64,000 nt of DNA from Streptomyces sp. WZ-12 (GCF_028898845.1 NZ_CP118574.1:2356001-2420000); one strand, 5' to 3'. Positions 38,005 to 47,262 are shown, counted from the stretch's first letter. Notes: generated by a model from the sequence alone, not told the origin. Numbers and translations are program-made.

Positions 38005-38677
38005 GCGGTGCCTCCGGGCCGGTGCGCGGCGGCGTACCCGGCGAGGAAGGCGGCCTCGCCGAGCAGCGCGCCGCGGCGCTCGGCGCGCGGGACCCGTTCG
38101 GTGGGGCCGTGCGGATTGCAGGGGCCGCCCTCGGCGCCGAAGAGCAGGACCGCGGCGCCCAGTACCGTCGCGGCCGGGGCGTTGGCCAACGGGAGGGAGC
38201 GGCCGGACGGCGCGTGGACGGGGGCGTCGCCCCAGGCGCGGCGCGGCGCGGTGCGGGCGGCGCGGTAGGCGGGGCCGTCGGTGGCCGCCTCGTCACCGGG
38301 GCCGGTGTCACCGGGGACGTCGGTGGGCTCGAACGGCGGGGAGCCCCAGGGGTGTTCGGCGCCCGGCGGCCGGGCGTCGTAGGGCGCGTAGCGGAGGGCG
38401 GTGGGGGCGTCCGGGGTGGGCGGGGGCACGCTGGCGGTGCTCGCGGGGCGGCGGTGTCGGGGAGGTTCAGCTCGCCGATCTCGGTCACGACGGCGCCCCG
38501 GAGGAGTTCGACGACGAGGTCGCGGGCCTGGCGGACGGGTTCCGGCGAGAAGCCGGGGAGGGCGGGGGACGGGGTGGCGGCGAGGCGTTCGGGGTCGGCG
38601 CAGAGGTCGTCCATCAGTCGGTCGACGGTGGCCTCCGGCGTCGACGCCGGCTCCGGCGCGGGGACTTCGTGGGGCAC
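38001..38677 (-). pseudogene. Frameshifted hypothetical gene upstream of the YfcC gene
   Basis: From GTG 38677 (with GAGAGGGGG upstream) one frame reads ATVDRLMDDLCADPERLAAT and ARDLVVELLRGAVVTEIGEL, then loses codon quality after PDTAAPR near 38450. The good frame resumes 1 nt out of phase as ALRYAPYDARPPGAEHPWGS and continues to a stop at 38001 that overlaps the permease ATG. A 1-nt insertion or 2-nt deletion around 38435-38450 would join them into about 225 residues. I do not recognise the product; it ends LLGEAAFLAGYAAAHRPGG. It could be real decay or a sequencing error in a GC-rich run. Confidence 0.55.
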
Positions 38678-38980
38678 GCGGGCCCCCTCTCTGTGGCGCC
38701 CGACCGCGGGGCGCACACGTTGACGGTCTGTCAGCTTTTGGGTCCAACGGCACCATATCGGGCACATGGGGCGCGGCGAGGTCGCCACGTTGGGGGCGAC
38801 GGGCGCCATGTCGCGGGTGACGGCCGGCGGTTGACGGCGCGCCGCGACCGTGGGTGCGCCGCGTCGCGCGGGGCGCCGCGCACTCCCCGCGGGCGCGCCC
38901 TCGCGGCACCGGTCGGCGGCAGGGGTTCGCTCTGCTCTGGGCGCAGTAGCGGCGCGATAAGAGCGGGCGGGTGGGAACGG
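38678..38980. other. Divergent intergenic region
   Basis: About 300 bp between the frameshifted gene and the broken TetR-like gene. No reading frame with good codon use is seen, and no strong palindrome beyond weak repeats around 38720-38740 (TTGACGGTCTGTCAG). Confidence 0.4.
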
Positions 38981-39545
38981 GTGGCGCGGCGGCGGGGGCA
39001 GGTGCGCCACGCGGCGGTCGAGGTGCTGGGGGCGCAGGGAGCGCGATGGCTGACATACCAGGCCGTGGACCGGGCCGCGGGCGTGCCGACCGGGACCACC
39101 TCCCCCTACTTCCGCAACCGGGCGGCGCCGGTCGACGGCATCGCCGAGCATCTGCTGGCGCCGGAGCGGCGGGAGTGGGCGGCGCTGGCCACCGGGCCGG
39201 CGCCGGTCGGCCCGGGTGAACTGGCCGGGGCGATGGCCGCGTTCGCCCGGCGCGCCGCGGGGCCGGGGGTCCCGTACCGCCGCGCGGTTGGCGCTGCCGC
39301 TGGAGTCGTCGGCGCGGCCGGAGCTGCGGGCGCCGCTCGATCGGGGCCGGCAGGCGGTGCTGCGGCACGGCACGGAGTGGGTGCGGCTGCTGGGTTCCGG
39401 GGCGCCGGAGCGGCACGGGCGAATCCTGGTGGACCACCTGGAGGGGGTCGTGCTGCGCCAAAGGGCCTTTCCGGAGGGCGCGTTCGACCCGGCGGAGGAG
39501 ATGCGGGCCCTGGTGGGCGGGCTGTTGGGCGGCAGTGCGGACTGA
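38981..39545 (+). pseudogene. TetR-family regulator with a frameshift
   Basis: From GTG 38981 the product reads ARRRGQVRHAAVEVLGAQG, then LTYQAVDRAAGVPTGTTSPY and FRNRAAPVDGIAEHLL, a clear TetR helix-turn-helix. At about 39268, in a run of five G, the coding frame breaks. A +1 skip continues it as RTAARLALPLESSARPEL and VLRHGTEWVRLLGSGAPER to a stop at 39545. The joined product would be about 187 residues, normal for TetR. Either the gene is inactive or a G was added during sequencing. Confidence 0.65.
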
Positions 39546-39700
39546 GGGCGCGTCGAGCGGCGGGCTACGGGGACCCGCGCCGCAAGGGCGGGGAGAGTCA
39601 CGCGTCCGGCCAACAGAAGGGCACGACGACCGCTCCAACTACCCGCCAAACAACGGACGTTGTCTGTTCCCGACGCCTGTACGGCGCCCAACGAGTCTGA

Positions 39701-39715
39701 TAGGAAAGGTTCCTA
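39701..39715. promoter_or_regulatory. Chitosanase operator TAGGAA-AGG-TTCCTA
   Basis: A perfect 6-3-6 palindrome 45 bp upstream of the chitosanase start. Streptomyces chitosanase genes are known to be controlled by the ROK-type repressor CsnR through a palindrome of this kind; the match is from memory. Confidence 0.65.
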
Positions 39716-39759
39716 ACGATTGGGGAACCCCCCACGGCCCACTCCGACAGGAGGACTCC

Positions 39760-40614
39760 ATGCGCTCCCGATCGATAGCCAGAACCGCCACCCGCGTCGC
39801 GCTCGGCCTGGCGCTGCTCGCCGTCCCCGCGACCGCGGTCGCCACCACCGCCGCACCGGCCGACCGGGCCCCGGCCCGGACCGTCCCCCACGCCCCGCGG
39901 GCCGCCACCGGCCTGGACGACCCGGCGAAGAAGGAGATCGCCATGCAACTGGTCTCCAGCGCGGAGAACTCTTCGCTGGACTGGAAGGCGCAGTACAAGT
40001 ACATCGAGGACATCGGCGACGGCCGCGGCTACACGGGCGGCATCATCGGCTTCACCTCCGGCACCCACGACATGCTGGAGCTGGTCGAGCTCTACACCAA
40101 GCGGAAGCCCGACAACATCCTGGCCACGTACCTGCCGGCGCTGCGCAAGGTGGACGGCAGCGACTCGCACGAGGGCCTGGACCCCGACTACCCCAAGGAC
40201 TGGCGGAAGGCCGCGGCCGACCCGGACTTCCAGAAGGCGCAGAACGACGAGCGGGACCGGGTGTACTTCAACCCGGCGGTCAAGCAGGGGAAGGCCGACG
40301 GGATCGGCGTGCTGGGCCAGTTCGCGTACTACGACGCGATCGTGATGCACGGCGACGGGAGCGAGCCGACCAGCTTCTCCAGCATCCGGAAGCGGGCACT
40401 GGCCAAGGCCAAGCCGCCGGCCCAGGGCGGCGACGAGAAGACCTACCTCAACGCCTTCCTCGACGCGCGGGTGTGGGCGATGAAGCAGGAGGAGGCGCAC
40501 AGCGACACCAGTCGGGTCGACACCGAGCAGCGGGTGTTCCTCAAGGGCGGCAACCTGGACCTGCACACGCCGCTGGACTGGAAGGTGTACGGGGACAGCT
40601 ACCACATCGGCTGA
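39760..40614 (+). CDS. csn: Secreted GH46 chitosanase
   Basis: An extracellular enzyme that hydrolyses chitosan. The 284-residue precursor has a signal peptide of about 35-45 residues. The catalytic Glu69 (SSAENSSLDW) and Asp87 (IGDGRGYTGG) are 18 residues apart, as in the Streptomyces N174 enzyme (Glu22/Asp40). LPALRKVDGSDSHEGLDPDY and FAYYDAIVMHGDG are also typical. CAGGAGGA lies upstream of the ATG. A CsnR-type palindrome upstream indicates induction by chitosan oligosaccharides. Confidence 0.95.
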   Translation: MRSRSIARTATRVALGLALLAVPATAVATTAAPADRAPARTVPHAPRAATGLDDPAKKEIAMQLVSSAENSSLDWKAQYKYIEDIGDGRGYTGGIIGFTSGTHDMLELVELYTKRKPDNILATYLPALRKVDGSDSHEGLDPDYPKDWRKAAADPDFQKAQNDERDRVYFNPAVKQGKADGIGVLGQFAYYDAIVMHGDGSEPTSFSSIRKRALAKAKPPAQGGDEKTYLNAFLDARVWAMKQEEAHSDTSRVDTEQRVFLKGGNLDLHTPLDWKVYGDSYHIG

Positions 40615-40629
40615 CCTACGCAGCGCCCC

Positions 40630-40675
40630 AACGGCCCGTAGGGGGACGGCGGTTGCCGTCTCCCTACGGGCCGTT
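40630..40675. terminator. 21-bp hairpin between convergent csn and permease genes
   Basis: AACGGCCCGTAGGGGGACGGC pairs over 21 bp with the downstream arm (40655-40675) with one G-U pair and a GGTT loop. It lies between two convergent genes and can serve both. Confidence 0.8.
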
Positions 40676-40693
40676 CGTCGGCGGCGGGACCGT

Positions 40694-42148
40694 TCAGTGG
40701 GCGGGCGAGGCGGCGGCCTCGCCGTCGTCCATCCGGCCGCGGGCGGGCCATTGGGGTCTCTCCGGGGCGGCCTCGGCCGGCGGCGGATCCGCCTCGTGGC
40801 CGTCCGCGCCGGACCGCTTCCCGAGGTGGTTGAAGACGAGGTTGAGGACGATGGCGACCAGGCAGCCGGTGCTGATGCCGGAGTCCAGGACGACCAGCAG
40901 GTCCTTGGGGAAGCTGTGGTAGAAGTCCGGGGCCGCGATGGGGATCAGGCCGACGCCGAGCGCGGCGGCGACGATCAGGGCGTTGTCGCCCTTCTCCATG
41001 GCGGCGCTGGCCAGCGTCTGGACGCCGCTGGCGGCGACCGAGCCGAACAGCACGATGCCGGCGCCGCCCAGGACGGGCAGCGGGACCAGGGAGATGATCG
41101 AGGCCGCGACGGGACACAGGCCGAGCACGATCAGGATTCCGCCGCCGGTGGCCACCACGAAGCGGCTGCGGACCTTGGTCATCGCGACCAGGCCGATATT
41201 CTGGGCGAAGGCGCTGTTGGCGAAGCCGTTGAAGAGCGGGCTGACGGCCGAGCCGAGGGTGTCGGCGCGCAGGCCGCCGGCGATGGTGCGCTCGTCGGCC
41301 GGGCGGCCCACGATCTTGCCGAGGGCGAGCATGTCGGCGGTGGACTCGGTCATGCAGACCAGCATCACGATGCACATCGAGACGATGGCGGCGACGTCGA
41401 ACTGCGGGGCGCCGAAGTGGAACGGCGTCGGGAAGCCGAAGAGGCCGGCCTTGGTGAGCGCCGAGAAGTCGGTGATGCCGACCGGGATCGCGATCAGCGT
41501 GCCGGCGATCAGGCCGAGCAGGATGGCGATCTGCTGGAGGAAGCCGCGCAGCACCCGGCGCAGCACCAGCACGATCACGAAGGTGACCGCGGCCATCGTG
41601 ATGTTCCGCAACGAGCCGTAGTCCGCGGCCTGTTCGTTGCCGCCCTCGGACCAGCGGAAGGCGACCGGGAGCAGCGAGACGCCGATCAGGGTGATGACGG
41701 TGCCGGTGACCACCGGGGGGAAGAAGCGGACCAGCCTGGAGAAGTAGGGGGCGAGGAGGAAGCCCAGCAGACCGGCGACGATGACCGCGCCGAAGATCAC
41801 CGGCAGGGCGTCGTGCGGGTTGTGCTCCTTGGCGATGGCCACCATGGGGGTGACGCCGGCGAAGGAAACCCCGTTGACGAAGGGGAGTTTGGCGCCGATC
41901 TTCCAGAACCCCAGGGTCTGGAGGAGGGTGGCGAGGCCCGCGGTGAAGAGGCTGGCGCCCATCAGGAACGCGGTCTCGGTGGGGCTGAGCCCGCAGGCGG
42001 GTCCCACGATCATCGGCGGGGCGACGACACCCGCGTACATGGCAGCCACGTGTTGGAGGCCGCTGGTGAACATCTTGAAGGGCGGGAGGGTCGCGTCGAC
42101 CGGATGCTTCCGGTCCTCCTCCGGCTTCTGCCCGGTAATTGCGGCCAC
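40694..42148 (-). CDS. NCS2-family purine (xanthine/urate) permease A
   Basis: A 484-residue nucleobase transporter with about fourteen spans. NCS2 landmarks are GLQHVAAMYAGVVAPPMIVG in span 1, QTLGFWKIGAKLPFVNGVSF, the conserved Glu in MTESTADMLALG, and GFANSAFAQNIGLVAMTKV. The GTG at 42148 has AGGAGG 8 nt upstream; the frame further upstream is not protein-like. It is one of two NCS2 paralogues flanking the 8-oxoguanine deaminase gene. Xanthine, urate or another oxidised purine is the likely substrate. Confidence 0.92.
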   Translation of the reverse strand: MAAITGQKPEEDRKHPVDATLPPFKMFTSGLQHVAAMYAGVVAPPMIVGPACGLSPTETAFLMGASLFTAGLATLLQTLGFWKIGAKLPFVNGVSFAGVTPMVAIAKEHNPHDALPVIFGAVIVAGLLGFLLAPYFSRLVRFFPPVVTGTVITLIGVSLLPVAFRWSEGGNEQAADYGSLRNITMAAVTFVIVLVLRRVLRGFLQQIAILLGLIAGTLIAIPVGITDFSALTKAGLFGFPTPFHFGAPQFDVAAIVSMCIVMLVCMTESTADMLALGKIVGRPADERTIAGGLRADTLGSAVSPLFNGFANSAFAQNIGLVAMTKVRSRFVVATGGGILIVLGLCPVAASIISLVPLPVLGGAGIVLFGSVAASGVQTLASAAMEKGDNALIVAAALGVGLIPIAAPDFYHSFPKDLLVVLDSGISTGCLVAIVLNLVFNHLGKRSGADGHEADPPPAEAAPERPQWPARGRMDDGEAAASPAH

Positions 42149-42346
42149 TGCGGGCCTCCTGTCGATTTCTGCTCCACCGGAAGCCGGTGGTGCGAGCCTG
42201 TCACGGAGGGCGTGCCATGTGGTGCGTGGTGCCGAAGTCCCGCTGGTGAGCGGGAAGGTGGCCGCGCTTGTGGCGCATGGGCGGGTAGGAGTACGCACGG
42301 ATACTTATGGGTGGGTATGGGTGCATATACGTCTGTGGGGGAGAAC

Positions 42347-42414
42347 GGTCCGGGGGTGCGGGAGGTTCCCGCGCCCCCGGACCGGTGCTTGCGGACCCCG
42401 CTGGGGTCCGCAAG
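42347..42414 (-). terminator. Two consecutive strong hairpins after the deaminase gene
   Basis: The first (42347-42383) has 17-nt arms with one mismatch. The second (42388-42414) has perfect 12-bp arms CTTGCGGACCCC/GGGGTCCGCAAG around GCT. They lie 60-125 bp past the stop of the deaminase gene and 200 bp before the NCS2 gene on the same strand, separating the two transcripts. Nothing else is evident in the 42149-42472 gap. Confidence 0.75.
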
Positions 42415-42472
42415 CTCAGCCGGGAGCCGTCCCTCCCGGCCGAGTCTGAAGGTGTGCCGCGTCCTCGGGGGA

Positions 42473-43876
42473 TCAGCCCTCGGCCGCGATACGGGCCAGA
42501 CGCTGCGCCTCGGCCCGCGTGCTGCGGGCGATGGCGTCCTCGTCGACGTTGGTGAGGTGGTTGTCCTCGACCACCGGCCTGCCGTTGACCAGCGACAGCG
42601 TGACCGGGGCGGCCGCCCCGAAGACCAGGGCGGTGACCGGGTCGGCGATCGAGGCGTGGCCCAGCCCGTCCAGCTTCCACAGGACCAGGTCGGCCAGCTT
42701 GCCGGGTTCCAGGGAGCCGATCTCGGCGGTCCGGCCGAGGACTTGGGCGCCGCCGTAGGTGCCCAGGCGCAGCGCCTTGCGGGCGTTGAGGGCGGCCTCG
42801 CGGTGGGCGCCGAGGCGGTTGATGAGCAGCGCGTTGCGCAGCTCGGTGTGGAGCTCGCCGGACTCGTTGGAGGCGGTGCCGTCGACGCCCAGGCCGACCG
42901 GGACGCCGGCGGCGAGCATGTCCGGGACGCGGGCGATGCCGGCGGCCAGGCGGGCGTTGGAGGACGGGCAGTGCGCCACACCGGTCTCGGTGCGGGCGAA
43001 GGCGTCGATGTCGGAGTCGTTCATGTGGACGCAGTGCGCCATCCACACGTCCTCGCCGAGCCAGCCGGTGGACTCGAAGTAGTCGGTCGGGCCCATGCCG
43101 AACAGCTCGTGGCAGAACTTCTCCTCCTCCACGGTCTCCGAGCCGTGGGTGTGCATCCGGACGCCCTTGCGGCGGGCGAGCGCGGCGCCCTCGCGGAGGA
43201 GTTCGGTGGAGACCGAGAACGGCGAGCAGGGCGCCGCCGCGATGTGCACCATCGACCCGAACGAGGCGTCGTGGTGGGCGTCGATGGCCGCTTCGGTGGC
43301 GATCAGGGCGCCCTCGGTGGTCTCCACGGCGAAGTCCGGCGGCAGGCCGCCGTCCTTCTCGCTGCGGTCCATCGAGCCGCGGGCCAGGGTGATCCGGGCA
43401 CCGATGTCGGCGACCGCGGCCAGCTCGGCGGCCACCAAGTCCCCCGCGCCGCGCGGGAAGACGTAGTGGTGGTCGGAGGCGGTGGTGACGCCGCCCTTGA
43501 CCATCATGCCGAGCGAGCCGTGGGTGGCCGCGGTGAGCATCTGCGCGTCGATCCGGGCCCAGGTCGGGTAGAGCGCGACCAGCCAGTTGAAGAGGTTGTG
43601 GTCGGTGGCCAGGCCCCGGGTGATCCACTGGTAGAAGTGGTGATGGGTGTTGATCAGGCCCGGGGTGGCCAGGTGGCCGGTGCCGTCCACGCGGCGGACG
43701 ACGTTCGCCAGCCCCTCGGGCGCCTTGCCGGCGCCGACGGACTCGATGGTGTTGTCGGCGATGACGACGTGACCGCTGGCGTACTCGGTGTCGTCGGCGT
43801 CGACGGTCGCGATGGCGCAGTTCTCGATGACGATGCGCTGCTGCACCGCGCTGTCAGGGGATGCCGATGCTGCCAT
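42473..43876 (-). CDS. 8-oxoguanine deaminase (amidohydrolase)
   Basis: A cytoplasmic metal-dependent deaminase of 467 residues, related to the TrzN/AtzA and guanine-deaminase group. It would convert 8-oxoguanine to urate and so feed the uricase pathway. Metal-site motifs are GLINTHHHFYQWITRG, RMHTHGSETVEEEKF, AHCVHMND and GLGVDGTASNES. ATG 43876 is preferred over the ORF's earlier Met because GAGGAAAG lies just upstream. It sits between two purine permease genes. Confidence 0.88.
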   Translation of the reverse strand: MAASASPDSAVQQRIVIENCAIATVDADDTEYASGHVVIADNTIESVGAGKAPEGLANVVRRVDGTGHLATPGLINTHHHFYQWITRGLATDHNLFNWLVALYPTWARIDAQMLTAATHGSLGMMVKGGVTTASDHHYVFPRGAGDLVAAELAAVADIGARITLARGSMDRSEKDGGLPPDFAVETTEGALIATEAAIDAHHDASFGSMVHIAAAPCSPFSVSTELLREGAALARRKGVRMHTHGSETVEEEKFCHELFGMGPTDYFESTGWLGEDVWMAHCVHMNDSDIDAFARTETGVAHCPSSNARLAAGIARVPDMLAAGVPVGLGVDGTASNESGELHTELRNALLINRLGAHREAALNARKALRLGTYGGAQVLGRTAEIGSLEPGKLADLVLWKLDGLGHASIADPVTALVFGAAAPVTLSLVNGRPVVEDNHLTNVDEDAIARSTRAEAQRLARIAAEG

Positions 43877-43921
43877 GCTGCTTTCCTCGTGCTTTCGTGG
43901 CGGTTTGGGCACGGCATGGCC

Positions 43922-45325
43922 CTACGGGATTTGAGTGCCGGAGCCGGGCGAGGCGGCTGACAGTACCGCTGCCCGTGTGGTGCTCCGGGTGCCGAGATGG
44001 TGGAAGAACAGGTTGAGCGTGACCGCGACCAGGGCTCCGGCGCTGATCCCGGAGCCGAGCACGGTCTGTGCCCAGGCGGGGAACCCGGCGTAGAAGGTCG
44101 GCGCGGCGAGCGGGATGATTCCCGCGCCGAGCGACACGGCCACCAGGATGATGTTGGAGCTGTCCTCAAGGCCGGCCTCGGCGAGCGTGCGGATGCCGCT
44201 CACCGCGATCGAACCGAACAGCACGATGCCCGCGCCGCCGAGGACCGGCATCGGCACCAGGGAGACCACGGCGCCCAGGACCGGGAAGGCGCCGAGGACC
44301 AGGAGCACCGCGCCGGCCACCGCGACGACGTACCGGCTGCGGACCCGGGTCAGCGAGACCACGCCGACGTTCTGCGCGAAGGCGCTGGTCGGCAGGCCGC
44401 CGAAGACGGGGCCGAGGAGCGTCGCGATGCCGTCGGTGCGCAGGCCGCGGGTGATGGTGTCGCTGGTGGTCTTGCGGTCGCAGATCTCGCCGAGGGCGAG
44501 CATGCCGGCCGAGGACTCGGTCATCAGCACCAGCATGACGATGCACAGCGAGAGGATCGCGGCGGGCTGGAACTCCGGGGCGCCGAAGGCGAACGGGGTG
44601 GGCAGCGCGGCGATCGGGGCGGTGCGCAGCCCGTCGAAGCTGGCCATGCCGAACGGGATCGCGGCGAGGGTGCCGACCATCAGGCCGATGAGCAGGGCGA
44701 CTTGCTTGACGAAGCCCTTGGCGAAGCGCTGGAAGAGCAGCACCACGAGGAGGGTGAAACCGGCCAGGGCGAGGTTCTTCATGGAGCCGAAGTCGGCGGC
44801 GTGCTTGTCGCCGCCCTGGGCCCAGCCGACCGGTACGGGCATCAGCGTGACCCCGATGAGGGTGATCACGACGCCGGTGACCAACGGCGGGAAGTAGCGC
44901 AGGAGTTTGCCGAAGAACGGGCCGATCGCCAGGCAGAAGACGCCGGCACACATCACCGCCCCGTAGATGGCGGGGAGTTGGTGCCCCTTGGCGGTGTTCT
45001 CGGCGATGGCGAGTATCGGAGTGATGCCGGCGGAGCTGGCCGCGTTGACGAACGGGAGGCGGTTGCCGACGAAGCGACGGATGCCGAGCGTCTGCAGGAG
45101 CGTCGCGACGCCGGCGATGAGCAGGCTGGCGGCGATGAGCCGGGTCCGGCCCGCGAGGTCCAGGCCGACGGCCTGGCCGATGATGAGCGGAGGGGTGACG
45201 ACGCCGGCGTACATCGCTGCGATGTGTTGCAGGGCGGCGGGGACGAGCCGCCTGACGGTCGGCTTCTCGTCCACCGGGTGAACCGGTGGGACGGGGTGGT
45301 GCGGGGCTTGCTCTTGCTGTGCCAT
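43922..45325 (-). CDS. NCS2-family purine (xanthine/urate) permease B
   Basis: A 467-residue paralogue of the permease at 40694. Landmarks are ALQHIAAMYAGVVTPPLIIG, NRLPFVNAASSAGITPILAI, VLMTESSAGMLALGE and GGLPTSAFAQNVGVVSLTRV. It lies 45 bp upstream of the deaminase gene and downstream of pucL on the same strand. Its position next to the uricase gene favours urate or xanthine uptake. Confidence 0.92.
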   Translation of the reverse strand: MAQQEQAPHHPVPPVHPVDEKPTVRRLVPAALQHIAAMYAGVVTPPLIIGQAVGLDLAGRTRLIAASLLIAGVATLLQTLGIRRFVGNRLPFVNAASSAGITPILAIAENTAKGHQLPAIYGAVMCAGVFCLAIGPFFGKLLRYFPPLVTGVVITLIGVTLMPVPVGWAQGGDKHAADFGSMKNLALAGFTLLVVLLFQRFAKGFVKQVALLIGLMVGTLAAIPFGMASFDGLRTAPIAALPTPFAFGAPEFQPAAILSLCIVMLVLMTESSAGMLALGEICDRKTTSDTITRGLRTDGIATLLGPVFGGLPTSAFAQNVGVVSLTRVRSRYVVAVAGAVLLVLGAFPVLGAVVSLVPMPVLGGAGIVLFGSIAVSGIRTLAEAGLEDSSNIILVAVSLGAGIIPLAAPTFYAGFPAWAQTVLGSGISAGALVAVTLNLFFHHLGTRSTTRAAVLSAASPGSGTQIP

Positions 45326-45346
45326 GGGTCGATCCCCTCGGATATC

Positions 45347-45382
45347 GCGTCCCCTCCCCGTTGCGGGGTGGGGAGGGGACGC
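45347..45382 (-). terminator. Perfect 13-bp hairpin after pucL
   Basis: GCGTCCCCTCCCC pairs with GGGGAGGGGACGC. It lies between the pucL stop and the next permease gene, 27 bp past the stop, and probably ends the uraD-uraH-pucL transcript. Confidence 0.75.
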
Positions 45383-45408
45383 GAGGCACGGCGTTGCGTC
45401 GTAAGCCG

Positions 45409-46332
45409 CTAAAGGTTCGTCAGATCCATCGGGATCAGGGCTTCGACACCGTCGCGCAGAACAGTGGCTTCGATCAGGCCGTACGGACGGTCGGCCGCGT
45501 AGTAGACCTCGTTGTCGTTCTTGAGCCCGAAGGGCTCCAAGTCCACGAGGAAGTGGTGCTTGTTGGGGAGCGAGAAGCGGATCTCGTCCACCTCGGACCT
45601 GTTGTTGATGATGCGCGACCCCATTTGGTACAGGGTCTGCTGGAGCGAGAGGCTGTAGGTCTCGGCGAATGCCTGCAGCATGTGCTTCTTGACCTGCTCG
45701 TACGAACGCTCCCAGTTGGGCATCCGCTGCTCGTCGGAGGTCCAGTTGAAGCGCCAGCGGCTGGACACCTGGGTGGCCAGGATGCGGTCGTACGCCTCCT
45801 TGAGGGTCGTGTACTTGTCCTTGATGTACCCCCAGAACTCCGAGTTGGTGGAGTTCATCACGATCAGGTCCTTCAGGCCGGAGATGACCTGCCAGTTCTC
45901 ACCGTCGTAGGTGATCTCGGTCAGCCGGGTCTCCTGGCCCTTGCGGACGAAGGAGTGCTTGACCTCCTCGGCGCCGATGAACTGCGAGTTGGCATCGGAG
46001 GTCCCGATGCGCTCCCAGGCGAACTCCTCGATCCGGATCCGGGCCCGCTTGATCGGCTCCTGGCTGTCGACGAAGTGCCGGGCCAGGTGGATGCCGAACT
46101 GCTCGGCCGACTCGATCCCGTACTCCTTGGCGAAGGCGTACACGGTGTTCTTCGTCGTGTCGGTGGGCAGGCAGTGGGCGTTGGAGCCGGACAGGTGGAC
46201 GTCCTCCAGATCGCCGGAGAGCGCGACCGAGACGTTCAGGTCCTTGATGTGGTGGGTCGCCCCGTCGCGGGTGATCTTGACGACGCGGTTTTCCGCCTTG
46301 CCGTACTGGTTCTGGCCGAGAATCGTGGGCAT
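45409..46332 (-). CDS. pucL: Urate oxidase (uricase)
   Basis: This enzyme oxidises urate to 5-hydroxyisourate and releases H2O2. The 307-residue protein has two T-fold domains; visible motifs are LGQNQYGKAENRVVKITRDG near the N-terminus, TDTTKNTVYAFAKEYGIESA with the active-site Lys/Thr, and LPNKHHFLVDLEPFGL near the C-terminus. The ATG at 46332 follows uraH by 7 bp. It is the third gene of uraD-uraH-pucL. Confidence 0.96.
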   Translation of the reverse strand: MPTILGQNQYGKAENRVVKITRDGATHHIKDLNVSVALSGDLEDVHLSGSNAHCLPTDTTKNTVYAFAKEYGIESAEQFGIHLARHFVDSQEPIKRARIRIEEFAWERIGTSDANSQFIGAEEVKHSFVRKGQETRLTEITYDGENWQVISGLKDLIVMNSTNSEFWGYIKDKYTTLKEAYDRILATQVSSRWRFNWTSDEQRMPNWERSYEQVKKHMLQAFAETYSLSLQQTLYQMGSRIINNRSEVDEIRFSLPNKHHFLVDLEPFGLKNDNEVYYAADRPYGLIEATVLRDGVEALIPMDLTNL

Positions 46333-46339
46333 GTCGGTG

Positions 46340-46753
46340 CTAGCTCCCTCGGTATACGGAGTAGCCGAACGGGTTGAGCAGCAGCGGTACGTGGTAGTGC
46401 TCGCCCGGCTTGACGGCAAAGGTGATTGCCACCTCCGGGAAGAAGGCTCCGCTGTCCCGTAGCGCGGGGGCGTCCTGCTGTTCCTCGGCTTGCTGGTGGG
46501 AAACGTGGTGCTGGTTGGAGATGAAGTACGCCTCGGTCTGGAACTCGATGCGCACGTGGGTGGTGCCCTCCGGCAGCGCCGGCAGGTCCTTGCAGCGCCC
46601 GTCGGCGTCGGTCGTGCCGGCGCCGTGGGCGGTCCAGGCGCCGCCGCCGGAACGCACCGCGAGCGTGAGGGCGACGCCCTCCGCGGGGCGGCCCACGCTG
46701 GTGTCCAGGATGTGCGTGGACACCGACGTCGGTGCGGCCGTCTCGCTGCTCAT
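46340..46753 (-). CDS. uraH: 5-hydroxyisourate hydrolase
   Basis: The transthyretin-like enzyme that opens 5-hydroxyisourate to OHCU. The 137-residue protein has STHILDTSVGRPAEGVALTL at the start, an active-site Arg in THVRIEFQTEAYF, and ends HYHVPLLLNPFGYSVYRGS, the family's YRGS signature. The ATG overlaps the uraD stop (ATGA). Confidence 0.96.
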   Translation of the reverse strand: MSSETAAPTSVSTHILDTSVGRPAEGVALTLAVRSGGGAWTAHGAGTTDADGRCKDLPALPEGTTHVRIEFQTEAYFISNQHHVSHQQAEEQQDAPALRDSGAFFPEVAITFAVKPGEHYHVPLLLNPFGYSVYRGS

Positions 46754-47262
46754 GTGGGATCTCCTTCTGCGACGCGGTTCAGGCGGATGCGGTTGATCTT
46801 GCCGAGTTCCCCCCGGACGATCTCGCGTTCCTGTTCCGGCGCGTTGTCGATCCGGTTACGGATCGCGTCCCGCATCTGCTCAGCGGTACGGCCGGAGGCA
46901 CAGATCAGGAAGACGTGCCCGAACTTCTCCTGGTAGGCGAGGTTGAGTTCGAGCATCTCCGCCTTGAGGTCGTCCGGGGCGCCGGCCATCCCGCTCTGCT
47001 CGCGGTGCGAAGTGGGATCGCCGGGCTTGGGCCGTCCGATGGGCGGGTGTCCGGCCATCGCCTCGGCCAGGTCCGCCGCGGAGAGCTCGGCCATGGCGGC
47101 GTCGCTGGCGGCGAACAGGGCGTCGGTGGTGGTGAAGGGACGCTGGGCGAGGACCTTGCTCCCCCAAGCCCGGCTGGCGCACACCTCGCGCAGGGCGGCC
47201 TGAGCCTCGCCGGCATCGGATGCGTTGAACCGGGTAAGTCCTTGGGGCGTACTCGAAGACAC
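46750..47262 (-). CDS. uraD: OHCU decarboxylase
   Basis: The enzyme yields S-allantoin from OHCU. With GTG 47262 (GGAGG upstream) the protein is 170 residues. The catalytic His is in AEAMAGHPPIGRPKPGD, and FGHVFLICASGRTAEQM is typical. It is the first gene of uraD-uraH-pucL. The TCAACA-N3-TGTTGA palindrome lies 74 bp upstream. Confidence 0.94.
   Translation of the reverse strand: MSSSTPQGLTRFNASDAGEAQAALREVCASRAWGSKVLAQRPFTTTDALFAASDAAMAELSAADLAEAMAGHPPIGRPKPGDPTSHREQSGMAGAPDDLKAEMLELNLAYQEKFGHVFLICASGRTAEQMRDAIRNRIDNAPEQEREIVRGELGKINRIRLNRVAEGDPT

Noticed and set aside
36005..39691. 1228-codon minus-strand frame
   Set aside because: Out of frame with the YfcC permease and NB-ARC gene over most of its length. 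Only a short stretch (about 38450-38677) has coding quality, and that is reported as part of a frameshifted gene.
40697..43960. 1087-codon plus-strand frame
   Set aside because: A Gly/Asp/Val-rich shadow of the NCS2 permease and deaminase genes on the other strand.
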